Origin: Stenotrophomonas sp. BIO128-Bstrain
GTDB taxonomy: Bacteria; Pseudomonadota; Gammaproteobacteria; Xanthomonadales; Xanthomonadaceae
Length of the DNA: 64,000 bases
Direction: 5' to 3'
Assembly: GCF_030128875.1 (NCBI RefSeq)
Contig: NZ_CP124620.1
Location: forward strand, 682,001-746,000
Below the pieces are notes generated by a model. The model did not search any database. It saw nothing but the letters and a program-made list of their open reading frames with translations, and was not told the origin of the DNA. Shown piece by piece: positions 38,622 to 47,141 of this stretch (position 1 is its first letter; each line of letters begins with the position of its first letter). A program made the translations under genes and the position numbers.

Positions 38622-39669
38622 GGATGCGGCGCGACTGCGGGTGGGCGTAGCTGCGGTTGTAGGCCTGGCTGGTGATCACCGCGACCAGCTTCTTGCCGGG
38701 TATCACGAACACGTAGTTGCCGCCGTTGCCGGACATGGTCCAGATCGTGGTTTCGTGCCCATCGACCGGAAGCTTCAGCCCCCACCACTGATAGCCGTAG
38801 TCGCTGCCATCACCGGTGGTGGCCTGGGCGCTGACCATCGCGCGGACATAGCGCGCCGGGATCAGCTGCTTGCCCTGCCAGCGCCCCTCGGCGAGCACCA
38901 GCTCGCCCAGCCGCGCGAGGTCCCGGCTACGGTAGCGCGTCCCGCCGCCGCCCATGCCGATGCCTTCCGGGGAGCGGTTCCATCTGCTCGTCGTGATCCC
39001 CAGCGGTCGTTCCAGCGCCTGCGCGGCGTAGTCGGCCAAGGGCTGCTTCGTGGCCTGTTCCAGCACCGCGCCGAGCACGAAGGAATTGGCCGTGCAGTAG
39101 GCATGCGCGCGACCGTGCGGGCTGTCTTCCGGGCGCGTCATCCACGGTGCGAAGCCCTTGACCGGCAGCGACAGCACGAAGTCCAGCCAGTGCTCGGTCA
39201 CGTACATGCGTTCCTCGTGGCCGGCCGAGAACGCGTTTTCGTCATCACATTCCCACAGCGTGCTCATGGTGAGCAGGTCTTCCACGGTGGTGGCGCGCAG
39301 TCGCGGGTCGACCGGATGGTGGGCCGTGAACGCCGGGAAGTAGTCGTACACGCGGGCCTGCACGCCGGGCAGGGAGCCGTCGCCGATGGCGGCGCCGACC
39401 AGCATCGCGGTGACACTCTTGCTGGCCGAGCGCACGTCGTTGAGGGTGTCCGCCGAGCCGCCGTTGAAGTAGCCCTCGTACGCCACCTGGCCGTCCACCA
39501 GCAACACGATGCTGGTGACTTGCTTGATGTCCTGGGTGGCGATCGCCGACTCCAGCGCGGTGATCCGGGCTGCGTCCAACTGGGTGGGCCCGGCCAGTGC
39601 GGTCGGTGGCAGGACAACCGCCAGGGCGAAGATCAGCGCGGCGGAAAAACGGGGGCGACAGGGGTGCAT
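38590..39669 (-). CDS. Serine hydrolase of the beta-lactamase (class C / DD-peptidase) fold
   Basis: A 359-aa protein with a signal peptide (RFSAALIFALAVVLPP then TALA). The nucleophile motif SxxK is SASK near residue 83; a Tyr motif AYCTANS lies near 196, standing for the family YxN; a GNGG segment near residue 320 replaces the KTG box. Such proteins include class C-like esterases, D-aminopeptidases and 6-aminohexanoate hydrolases, and most are not true beta-lactamases. ATG 39669 has GAGGAG eight bases upstream; the in-frame TTG at 39675 is less likely. Monocistronic; convergent with the CadC-like gene. Confidence 0.86.
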   Translation of the reverse strand: MHPCRPRFSAALIFALAVVLPPTALAGPTQLDAARITALESAIATQDIKQVTSIVLLVDGQVAYEGYFNGGSADTLNDVRSASKSVTAMLVGAAIGDGSLPGVQARVYDYFPAFTAHHPVDPRLRATTVEDLLTMSTLWECDDENAFSAGHEERMYVTEHWLDFVLSLPVKGFAPWMTRPEDSPHGRAHAYCTANSFVLGAVLEQATKQPLADYAAQALERPLGITTSRWNRSPEGIGMGGGGTRYRSRDLARLGELVLAEGRWQGKQLIPARYVRAMVSAQATTGDGSDYGYQWWGLKLPVDGHETTIWTMSGNGGNYVFVIPGKKLVAVITSQAYNRSYAHPQSRRILTEFLLPALR

Positions 39670-39777
39670 GGGCAAGGCTCCTCGAGATGAGGGCCGACTA
39701 CGCCATGGGGCGGTCTGAAGTGCTGGAAACCCGGCTGAAGAATTCTGAAGGCCCGCCGCAGCAAGCCTTCGAGGCGA

Positions 39778-41343
39778 TCAGCGTGGTGCACTCCAGACGC
39801 TGTTCGGATCACCATGCCGTGCCCGGCGCAGGCTCGCACGCGCCAGGGTGGCAAAACCAAAGGCCAGTGCCAGCGCCACCGCGTCCACCCAGAACAGCGG
39901 CCAGTAGCCCCGTGCCGCGCTCGCCCACGGCCAGAAGCCGGTCAGGGCGCCATGCATTACCGCTACCAGCGCGGTGCTGATCGCGGCCGCCCACAGCAGC
40001 TCACGGGCCGCCTGGTCGGGGCGACGCAGCGCCGCCCACAGGGCGCAGACGCCCCAGGTGACGAAACAGATCCAGCGGATGCCGTGGTCCACCGCCTGCG
40101 GCGCGACCTGCTCCAGGATCTGTGCGCCGACGAAGCTGGCCGAGATCGCCACGCACAACCCGATGCATACCCCCACGGTCGCGCGGGCCATGTTGATCTG
40201 CGCGCGACCTTGTTCGACCTGGCGTCGCTTGCGCCGCGATTCGATCCACAGCAGGTTGCCGGAGTAGAACAGGAAGGCGCCGCCCAGGCCGAGCAGGAAG
40301 TACAGCCACACCACTACGCCATTGCCGAATTCACCGAAATGCAGCGCATAGGCGGCACTCAGGGTGGCGTGGTTGGCATCGCGTTGGCCAGGCAACTGGC
40401 TGCTCAGCAGGCGGCCGCTGGCCGCATCCAGGCCGACCGCGCCGAGCGGCCCCAGGGTGCCGCCGGATTCGCCGGTGATCTCGATCGTGGCGTTGGCATC
40501 GCCGGCATGGGCGAGCTTGAGGAAGGCCGGCTCGAAATCAGCCACGCCCTGCGCCCGGGCCACCTCGATGGCGCGGGCATGCAGCATGCGCAGGTTGGTT
40601 TCATCGCCTGGCTGGCCGCTGGGCTCGCGTATCGGCGCGGTGTCCATCGCTGCCGGCACCGCCTGCAGCAACTTGCCGTCGAAGATCAGCGGATTGAGCG
40701 CCGCCATCTGCAGGAAGATCAGGCAGAGCAGTGCGCCGGTCACCGCGAACATCAGGTGGAAGGGCAGGCTGAGTACGCCGATCACGTTGTGCGCGTCCTG
40801 CCACATCTGCTTGAGGTTGCGGCCCGGGCGCAGCGCGAACAGATCGCCCAGCAGTCTGGGCAGGTGGATGACCAGCCCGCTGAGCAGGGCCACGCCATAC
40901 AGCAGGCTGACGATGCCCATCAGGTAGGTGCCCGCGACCGGCAGGCCGAGGCTGTAATGCAGCTCGTTGACCAGCTCCGCCAGCCCGGTCTGCGGGGGCG
41001 TGACACTGCCGTCGTAATGGTCCAGCCACGCGTACAGCCAGGTGCCCTTGGCATCCTGCCAATACGCGATCGGCTGCGGGTGATCGCCACCGGGGAAGGT
41101 CATGCCGACGTGGGCACGCGCGGCCAGGTGGCGTTCGAGCACGCCATCGAGCAGGCGTTGCGCGTCGTCCAGGCTCGCGGCCGGCGTGTCCACCGCATGC
41201 GGGGTCTGCCACAGCGGCAGATCGTGGTGGAACAGGGTCAGCGCGCCGGCGTAGAACGCGACGAACAGCGCGAAGCCGGCGACCAGGCCGACCCACGTGT
41301 GCACGGTGGTGAAGGTACGCAGGGTCTGGGAACTGAACTTCAT
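39778..41343 (-). CDS. PepSY-associated transmembrane protein, PiuB type
   Basis: A 521-aa inner-membrane protein with an N-terminal helix preceded by TFTTVHTWVGLVAG, further helices near 145-165, 195-215 and 340-360, and a C-terminal helical bundle. PepSY-like soluble segments lie between the first helices (HPQPIAYWQDAKGTWLY) and near 270-320. This is the PiuB/PepSY_TM family, induced under iron starvation and often next to TonB-dependent siderophore receptors. It is the last gene of a three-gene operon with DUF3325 and DUF3649 proteins. The candidate Fur box upstream supports iron regulation. Confidence 0.88.
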   Translation of the reverse strand: MKFSSQTLRTFTTVHTWVGLVAGFALFVAFYAGALTLFHHDLPLWQTPHAVDTPAASLDDAQRLLDGVLERHLAARAHVGMTFPGGDHPQPIAYWQDAKGTWLYAWLDHYDGSVTPPQTGLAELVNELHYSLGLPVAGTYLMGIVSLLYGVALLSGLVIHLPRLLGDLFALRPGRNLKQMWQDAHNVIGVLSLPFHLMFAVTGALLCLIFLQMAALNPLIFDGKLLQAVPAAMDTAPIREPSGQPGDETNLRMLHARAIEVARAQGVADFEPAFLKLAHAGDANATIEITGESGGTLGPLGAVGLDAASGRLLSSQLPGQRDANHATLSAAYALHFGEFGNGVVVWLYFLLGLGGAFLFYSGNLLWIESRRKRRQVEQGRAQINMARATVGVCIGLCVAISASFVGAQILEQVAPQAVDHGIRWICFVTWGVCALWAALRRPDQAARELLWAAAISTALVAVMHGALTGFWPWASAARGYWPLFWVDAVALALAFGFATLARASLRRARHGDPNSVWSAPR

Positions 41344-41353
41344 CGCATCGCTC

Positions 41354-41617
41354 TCATTGCACCGCGCCGGTCAGGCGCAGCAGCCACAGCAGGCCGAACC
41401 CGGCCACGGCGGTGGCACTCATCACGGCCCACGCCCGCAGCCCGGTGCGGAAGCTGAAGGCCCAGATCGCAGCCAGCATCCACAGCGGGATGAACGCGAT
41501 CAGGCTGGGTACCAGCGCGTTCTGCCACGGCCCCGGCGGCAGCCAGGCGATCAGCCCGGTCGCCGCGGCGGCCACGAAGAACCCCGCCAGGACGCCGGCG
41601 CCGGCCCGTGCCCACAT
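41354..41617 (-). CDS. Small membrane protein, DUF3649-like
   Basis: An 87-aa protein with about three transmembrane segments (AGVLAGFFVAAAATGLIAWL, LIAFIPLWMLAAIWAF and the C-terminal VMSATAVAGFGLLWLL). Position between a DUF3325-like gene and a PiuB-type gene identifies it as the usual DUF3649 member of such operons. Its ATG at 41617 overlaps the preceding stop by one base. Molecular function is unknown; a role in iron or siderophore handling is inferred from context. Confidence 0.78.
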   Translation of the reverse strand: MWARAGAGVLAGFFVAAAATGLIAWLPPGPWQNALVPSLIAFIPLWMLAAIWAFSFRTGLRAWAVMSATAVAGFGLLWLLRLTGAVQ

Positions 41618-41913
41618 CAGCGTGTCACCTGCGCCGGCCGGTGCCAGGCGGCGAGCAGGGGCAGCGCGATCGCCACCAGCATCCAGCTGCACAGCATCAC
41701 CACCACGCCGGTGGCGATGCCCAGATTGGCGATCCACAGCCAGAGCGCCGCCACCGCGGCGATCAGGCTGATCTGCCGGCCCAGGCGGCCGGCCCGGCGC
41801 AGGCGCGGCCAGCGGCAGTGCGGCGAGGCGGCATACAGCGCCAGCGCCGAGAACGCCGAGCCGGCCAGCGCCAGGCTGCAGAAGCCAAGCGAGGTCAGGG
41901 CGACCGTGATCAT
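41617..41913 (-). CDS. Small membrane protein, DUF3325-like
   Basis: A 98-aa, mostly hydrophobic protein with three predicted helices (MITVALTSLGFCSLALAG, a middle helix at IAAVAALWLWIANLG, and IATGVVVMLCSWMLVAIALP). Start ATG 41913 is taken because the longer frame upstream is Pro/Arg-rich and not membrane-like. First gene of the piuB-type operon; the stop overlaps the next start (TGATG). DUF3325 assignment rests on size, topology and neighbours. Confidence 0.76.
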   Translation of the reverse strand: MITVALTSLGFCSLALAGSAFSALALYAASPHCRWPRLRRAGRLGRQISLIAAVAALWLWIANLGIATGVVVMLCSWMLVAIALPLLAAWHRPAQVTR

Positions 41914-41996
41914 CGGGTGGCCGCCAGCGCACGCGGCAGGGCGCGGCAGGCCGGGAAGGAAGCGGGGCAGGGCATGGGGGAATCCAATCGGCAACC

Positions 41997-42014
41997 CTGT
42001 CCTGGTCAGGACAG
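41997..42014. promoter_or_regulatory. 18-base palindrome upstream of the piuB-type operon
   Basis: CTGTCCTG-GT-CAGGACAG is a perfect inverted repeat about 85 bases before the first start codon. It could be a regulator site or an RNA hairpin in the leader. Confidence 0.45.
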
Positions 42015-42020
42015 TAACCC

Positions 42021-42042
42021 GCGCATGGTAATCATTGCCGTT
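42021..42042 (-). promoter_or_regulatory. Candidate Fur box
   Basis: ATGGTAATCATTGCC (42025-42039) is a near-palindrome (GGTAAT-C-ATTGCC, one mismatch) resembling the Fur consensus core. It stands upstream of a PepSY/PiuB operon, a typical Fur target. Confidence 0.6.
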
Positions 42043-42119
42043 TATGGGCGCCACACGTACACATTCAGGCGCCTGGGCGGGGGGGCACGCCGGCGCGCGG
42101 CGGCGCATTCATCGGCAGA

Positions 42120-42148
42120 TTGGTTTAAGATCAGGGCATCTCTATCGA
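42120..42148 (+). promoter_or_regulatory. Putative promoter for thrS
   Basis: TTGGTT (42120-42125), 17-base spacer, TATCGA (42143-42148). Predicted start near 42155 gives a leader of about 170 bases before thrS that contains the threonine leader peptide and terminator. Confidence 0.45.
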
Positions 42149-42191
42149 GGCAACAAGGTGGCCCGCGCCCTGCGCCGGTCTAGCGTGTGAC

Positions 42192-42218
42192 ATGAGCACT
42201 ACCACCGCCCACCGCTGA
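42192..42218 (+). CDS. Putative threonine leader peptide MSTTTAHR
   Basis: ATG AGC ACT ACC ACC GCC CAC CGC TGA encodes an eight-residue peptide with three consecutive threonine codons. It lies 24 bases before a terminator hairpin and about 105 bases before thrS, threonyl-tRNA synthetase. The combination is the classical design of ribosome-mediated attenuation, where scarce charged tRNA-Thr would stall the ribosome and favour read-through. A CCTGCG segment (42169-42174) can pair with CGCAGG (42239-42244), overlapping the terminator 5' arm, a possible alternative structure. No strong ribosome-binding site is seen. Confidence 0.6.
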   Translation: MSTTTAHR

Positions 42219-42241
42219 ACGCCCCCGACGGCCCCTGACGC

Positions 42242-42266
42242 AGGCGCCTTCGTGGCGCTTTTTTAT
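42242..42266 (+). terminator. Intrinsic terminator / attenuator in the thrS leader
   Basis: GCGCC-TTCGT-GGCGC (extended by A-T and G-T pairs) followed by TTTTTT. It is 57 bases before the thrS ATG and directly after the threonine leader peptide. Confidence 0.8.
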
Positions 42267-42322
42267 TGCCTCGCCCCCGGATTCTCCAGGCCCCCTGCGG
42301 GCCACCAGACCAAAGCACTCTC

Positions 42323-44227
42323 ATGATCGCGATCACGCTCCCCGACGGCAGCCGCCGTGAATTCGAACATCCCGTCAGTGTCATGGACGTCGCCCAGTCG
42401 ATCGGCGCCGGCCTAGCCAAGGCCACCATCGCCGGTTCGGTGGATGGCGTGCTGGTCGATGCCAGTGACGTCATCGACCACGATGCCAGCCTGCGCATCA
42501 TCACCGCCAAGGACGAGGAGGGCGTTGAGATCATCCGCCACTCCGCCGCCCATCTGGTTGGTCATGCGGTCAAGCAGCTGTACCCGGACGTCAAGATGGT
42601 GATCGGCCCGGTCATCGCCGAAGGCTTCTACTACGACATCTACTCCGAGCGTCCGTTCACGCCCGAGGACATGGCCGCCATCGAAAAGCGCATGGCTGAG
42701 CTGATCGCGCAGGACTACGACGTGATCAAGAAGGTTACCCCGCGTGCGGAGGTCATCGAGATCTTCAAGGCGCGTGGCGAAGACTACAAGCTGCGCCTGA
42801 TCGAAGACATGTCGCCGGAGATCCAGGCGATGGGCATGTACTACCACCAGGAATACGTGGACATGTGCCGCGGCCCGCACGTGCCCAACACGCGCTTCCT
42901 GAAGGCCTTCAAGCTGACCCGCATTTCCGGCGCCTATTGGCGCGGCGACGCGCAGAACGAGCAGCTGCAGCGCGTCTACGGCACCGCCTGGGCCGACAAG
43001 AAGCAGCTCGATGCGTACATCAAGCGCATCGAAGAGGCGGAGATGCGCGACCACCGTCGCATCGGCAAGCAGCAGGACCTGTTCCACCTGCAGGAAGAGG
43101 CCCCGGGCCTGGTGTTCTGGCACCCGAAGGGCTGGGCGCTGTGGCAGGTGGTCGAGCAGTACATGCGCAAGGTGTACCGCAATACCGGCTACGGCGAAGT
43201 GCGCTGCCCGCAGATCCTGGACGTGTCGCTGTGGCAGAAGTCCGGCCATTGGGACAACTACCAGGACGCGATGTTCTTCACCGAGTCGGAGAAGCGTACC
43301 TACGCGCTCAAGCCGATGAACTGCCCGGGCCACGTGCAGGTGTTCAACCAGGGGCTGCACAGCTACCGCGATCTGCCGATCCGCTACGGTGAGTTTGGTG
43401 CCTGCCACCGCAACGAGCCCTCCGGCGCGCTGCACGGCATCCTGCGCGTGCGTGGCTTTACCCAGGACGACGGCCACGTGTTCTGCACCGAAGACCAGGT
43501 CGAGGCGGAAGTGACCGCGTTCCACCAGCAGGCGCTGGCGGTGTACCAGCACTTCGGCTTCGAGGAGATCCAGGTCAAGATCGCGCTGCGCCCCGAATCG
43601 CGCCTGGGCGATGACAGCACGTGGGACAAGGCGGAGGGCGCATTGCGCTCGGCCCTGTCCAGCTGCGGGGTGGAATGGCAGGAGCTGCCGGGCGAGGGCG
43701 CCTTCTACGGCCCAAAGATCGAGTACCACCTCAAGGATGCCATCGGCCGTACCTGGCAGTTGGGCACGATGCAGGTCGACTTCATGATGCCTGGCCGCCT
43801 TGGCGCCGAGTATGTGGACGAAAACAGCCAGAAGAAGCATCCGGTCATGCTGCACCGCGCGATCGTCGGTTCCATGGAGCGTTTCCTGGGCATCCTGATC
43901 GAGCACCATGCCGGCCAGTTCCCGGCCTGGCTGGCCCCGACCCAGGTGGTGGTGGCCAATATCACCGACGCTCAGGCTGAATACGTCAGTGAAGTCAGGA
44001 AAACCCTTGCAGATCAAGGGTTCCGCGTGAACGCCGATTTGCGCAACGAGAAGATCGGATATAAGATTCGCGAGCATACGCTGCAGCGGGTCCCGTACCT
44101 GCTGGTGGTTGGCGACCGTGAGAAGGAAAATGGCGCCGTGGCCGTGCGTACGCGCTCTGGCGAAGATCTGGGCAGCATGTCCGTCCAGGCCTTCATCGAG
44201 CGGTTGCAGGCAGAACAGTCCGTGTAA
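42323..44227 (+). CDS. thrS: Threonine-tRNA ligase
   Basis: Class II aminoacyl-tRNA synthetase with editing. 634 aa: N-terminal TGS domain (1-62), editing domain with [16 protein letters not shown] (about 73-88) and the downstream [13 protein letters not shown], catalytic core (about 240-530) with zinc ligands in MNCPGHV and GHRNEPSG-type (here [12 protein letters not shown]) motif 2, and C-terminal anticodon-binding domain. ATG 42323 ([10 protein letters not shown]) is used; a TTG 57 bases upstream lies in the terminator T run and is rejected. First gene of thrS-infC-rpmI-rplT-pheST-ihfA, the enterobacterial order. Confidence 0.97.
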   Translation: MIAITLPDGSRREFEHPVSVMDVAQSIGAGLAKATIAGSVDGVLVDASDVIDHDASLRIITAKDEEGVEIIRHSAAHLVGHAVKQLYPDVKMVIGPVIAEGFYYDIYSERPFTPEDMAAIEKRMAELIAQDYDVIKKVTPRAEVIEIFKARGEDYKLRLIEDMSPEIQAMGMYYHQEYVDMCRGPHVPNTRFLKAFKLTRISGAYWRGDAQNEQLQRVYGTAWADKKQLDAYIKRIEEAEMRDHRRIGKQQDLFHLQEEAPGLVFWHPKGWALWQVVEQYMRKVYRNTGYGEVRCPQILDVSLWQKSGHWDNYQDAMFFTESEKRTYALKPMNCPGHVQVFNQGLHSYRDLPIRYGEFGACHRNEPSGALHGILRVRGFTQDDGHVFCTEDQVEAEVTAFHQQALAVYQHFGFEEIQVKIALRPESRLGDDSTWDKAEGALRSALSSCGVEWQELPGEGAFYGPKIEYHLKDAIGRTWQLGTMQVDFMMPGRLGAEYVDENSQKKHPVMLHRAIVGSMERFLGILIEHHAGQFPAWLAPTQVVVANITDAQAEYVSEVRKTLADQGFRVNADLRNEKIGYKIREHTLQRVPYLLVVGDREKENGAVAVRTRSGEDLGSMSVQAFIERLQAEQSV

Positions 44228-44290
44228 GAAAGTCCCGGCCCTGCGGATGCTCCGCGATGGGCCGGTTTGATTCCTCTGGGAGATTGCAAT

Positions 44291-44815
44291 ATCAGTACCC
44301 CTGACAACAAACAGAACCGCAAGAATCAGGAAATCCGGGTGCCGCGCGTCCGCGTGATCGGCAGCGACGGAGAAATGATTGGTGTGTTGACGCGTGACGA
44401 AGCGCTGTCGATGGCCGAAGACGAAGGTCTGGACCTGGTCGAGATTCAGCCGCAGGCTGATCCGCCGGTGTGCAAGATCATGGACTTCGGCAAGTTCAAG
44501 TTCGAAGCGCAGAAGAAGGCCAACGAGGCCAAGAAGAAGACCAAGCAGGTCGAGATCAAGGAAGTGAAGTTCCGCCCGGTCACCGATGAAGGTGATTACC
44601 AGATCAAGCTGCGCAAGATGCGCGGGTTCCTGGAAGAGGGCGACAAGATCAAGGTCAACATCCGCTTCCGTGGCCGTGAAATGAGCCATCAGGAACTGGG
44701 TCGCGAGATGGCCAGCCGGATCGAGGGTGATCTGGGCGAAGACATCGTGATCGAGTCCCGTCCGCGCCTTGAAGGCCGGCAGATGGTGATGATGATCGCG
44801 CCGAAGAAGAAGTAA
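44291..44815 (+). CDS. infC: Translation initiation factor IF-3, ATC start
   Basis: Prevents premature 50S joining and checks start codon-anticodon pairing. 174 aa: N-terminal domain (1-80), Lys-rich linker ([16 protein letters not shown]), and C-terminal domain with [26 protein letters not shown] split over about 95-120. No ATG, GTG or TTG lies at the family start. The frame is open from TTG 44267, but GGGAG sits about eight bases before ATC 44291 ([13 protein letters not shown]), which fits the family N terminus. E. coli infC uses the non-standard ATT for autoregulation by IF-3, so an ATC start here is plausible. Confidence 0.92.
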   Translation: MSTPDNKQNRKNQEIRVPRVRVIGSDGEMIGVLTRDEALSMAEDEGLDLVEIQPQADPPVCKIMDFGKFKFEAQKKANEAKKKTKQVEIKEVKFRPVTDEGDYQIKLRKMRGFLEEGDKIKVNIRFRGREMSHQELGREMASRIEGDLGEDIVIESRPRLEGRQMVMMIAPKKK

Positions 44816-44848
44816 CCGGCCATCGGGCCTGGCCCGAACCGGCGGGAA

Positions 44849-44871
44849 GTAGAGCCGACCGTTGGTCGGCT
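44849..44871 (+). repeat. SMAG-type REP palindrome, copy A of a tandem pair
   Basis: GTAG followed by AGCCGACC-GTT-GGTCGGCT. It shares a 22-base core with copy B (44893-44915) and with the element at 25138. It is in the infC-rpmI gap. Confidence 0.8.
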
Positions 44872-44892
44872 GGACAGCCCACCGCGGCAAAG

Positions 44893-44915
44893 GTAGAGCC
44901 GACCGTTGGTCGGCT
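44893..44915 (+). repeat. SMAG-type REP palindrome, copy B of a tandem pair
   Basis: Same core as copy A, 44 bases downstream in the same orientation. No gene is supported in 44916-45069; the rpmI promoter follows. Confidence 0.8.
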
Positions 44916-45069
44916 GCCCAGCCCCGGCCGCACTTCTCCGTGCACCACGCAGCGGGCGCCCATCGGCGCCTTCTGTCGTTTCCCGCGCGCGGCCTGGCGT
45001 CACGCCGGGCTCGCGCCCGTTCCGTTCAGGTTCGGCCGCGCCGCGGTAAACACCCGCCCAATCAAGCGT

Positions 45070-45098
45070 TTGCAACTGTCCGTATACACGGGCATAAT
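45070..45098 (+). promoter_or_regulatory. Promoter for rpmI-rplT
   Basis: TTGCAA (45070-45075), 17-base spacer, CATAAT (45093-45098). It gives a leader of about 190 bases before rpmI. Confidence 0.72.
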
Positions 45099-45104
45099 GG
45101 GCGG

Positions 45105-45291
45105 CCCCGTTTTGCGGGGGTGCTGTTTTGAACGGTTTCCCGCCCCACAAAGGCACGCTGTTCCAACGGCAAACAGGACCGGCCTGGTTCCCATCGGGGA
45201 TCCCGGGCTTACAAGCAGGCAAGGGCACGGACGGAAAGTGTGGCAATGCCACCGCCCTGGTCAGTGACAAAACATCATCAAGGACATAGCA
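45105..45291 (+). other. Structured leader of rpmI-rplT, possible L20 autoregulatory region
   Basis: The leader holds CCCCG-TTTTG-CGGGG (45105-45119) followed shortly by TGTTTTG, and GTGGC-AAT-GCCAC (45240-45252), among other GC hairpins. In E. coli L20 represses rpmI-rplT through a structured leader. I infer a similar role from position and length; no specific L20 site was identified. Confidence 0.4.
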
Positions 45292-45489
45292 ATGCCCAAG
45301 ATCAAGACCAACCGGGCGGCGGCCAAGCGTTTCCGCAAGACCGCCTCCGGCAAGTTCAAGGCTGGCCACGCCAACCGCAGCCACATCCTCACGAAGAAGT
45401 CGACCAAGCGGAAGCGCAATCTGCGTCAGACGAACCATGTTCGTGCAGAAGACGCAGGCCGTTTGAACCGTATGCTTCCCTACCTCTGA
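45292..45489 (+). CDS. rpmI: 50S ribosomal protein L35
   Basis: 65-aa basic protein of the large subunit. Conserved [19 protein letters not shown] and the C-terminal RLNRMLPYL are visible. ATG 45292 is preceded by AAGGA about eight bases upstream. Ten bases separate it from rplT. Confidence 0.98.
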   Translation: MPKIKTNRAAAKRFRKTASGKFKAGHANRSHILTKKSTKRKRNLRQTNHVRAEDAGRLNRMLPYL

Positions 45490-45499
45490 GGACTGACCC

Positions 45500-45859
45500 A
45501 TGGCACGAGTAAAGCGTGGCGTACAGGCGCGTCGCCGCCACAAGAAAATTCTGACCCTGGCGAAGGGTTACTACAACGCTCGCCGCAAGGTCTTCCGCGT
45601 TGCCAAGCAGGCCGTGATCAAGGCACAGCAGTACGCCTACATCGGCCGTAAGCAGAAGAAGCGCAATTTCCGTTCGCTGTGGATCACCCGCATCAACGCG
45701 GCTGCCCGCATCAACGGCCTGAGCTACAGCCGTTTCATGAACGGCCTGCTCAAGTCCGGCATCACCCTGGACCGTAAGGTTCTGGCTGACATCGCCGTGC
45801 ACGACGCAGCTGGTTTTGCTGCACTGGCCGAAAAGGCCAAGGGCGCACTGGCGGCATAA
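45500..45859 (+). CDS. rplT: 50S ribosomal protein L20
   Basis: 119-aa 23S rRNA-binding assembly protein. A long basic N-terminal extension ([20 protein letters not shown]) and the motif [20 protein letters not shown] are present. Ribosome-binding site GAGGA precedes ATG 45500. It is cotranscribed with rpmI and also the likely autoregulator of that unit. Confidence 0.98.
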   Translation: MARVKRGVQARRRHKKILTLAKGYYNARRKVFRVAKQAVIKAQQYAYIGRKQKKRNFRSLWITRINAAARINGLSYSRFMNGLLKSGITLDRKVLADIAVHDAAGFAALAEKAKGALAA

Positions 45860-45871
45860 GTCCATTCCCCT

Positions 45872-47051
<1,180 letters not shown>

Positions 47052-47055
47052 CAGC

Positions 47056-47083
47056 GTAACCGCCGGGCAGCCCCCGGCGCTAC
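47056..47083 (-). repeat. SMAG-like REP palindrome in the pheS-pheT gap
   Basis: On the minus strand it reads GTAG then CGCCGGG-GGCTG-CCCGGCG and ends in GTTAC. It fits the GTAG-headed REP pattern with a looser match than the copies at 25138 and 44849. Confidence 0.5.
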
Positions 47084-47141
47084 GTCGCACCACCATTCAT
47101 CACGGCCCAGGCGCCTGCGCCGGGCCCACCAGGGTGACACC

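Noticed and set aside
38590..39669. AmpC-type antibiotic resistance beta-lactamase
   Set aside because: It has SxxK but lacks a clear KTG box and AmpR neighbour; it fits general serine hydrolases of the fold better.
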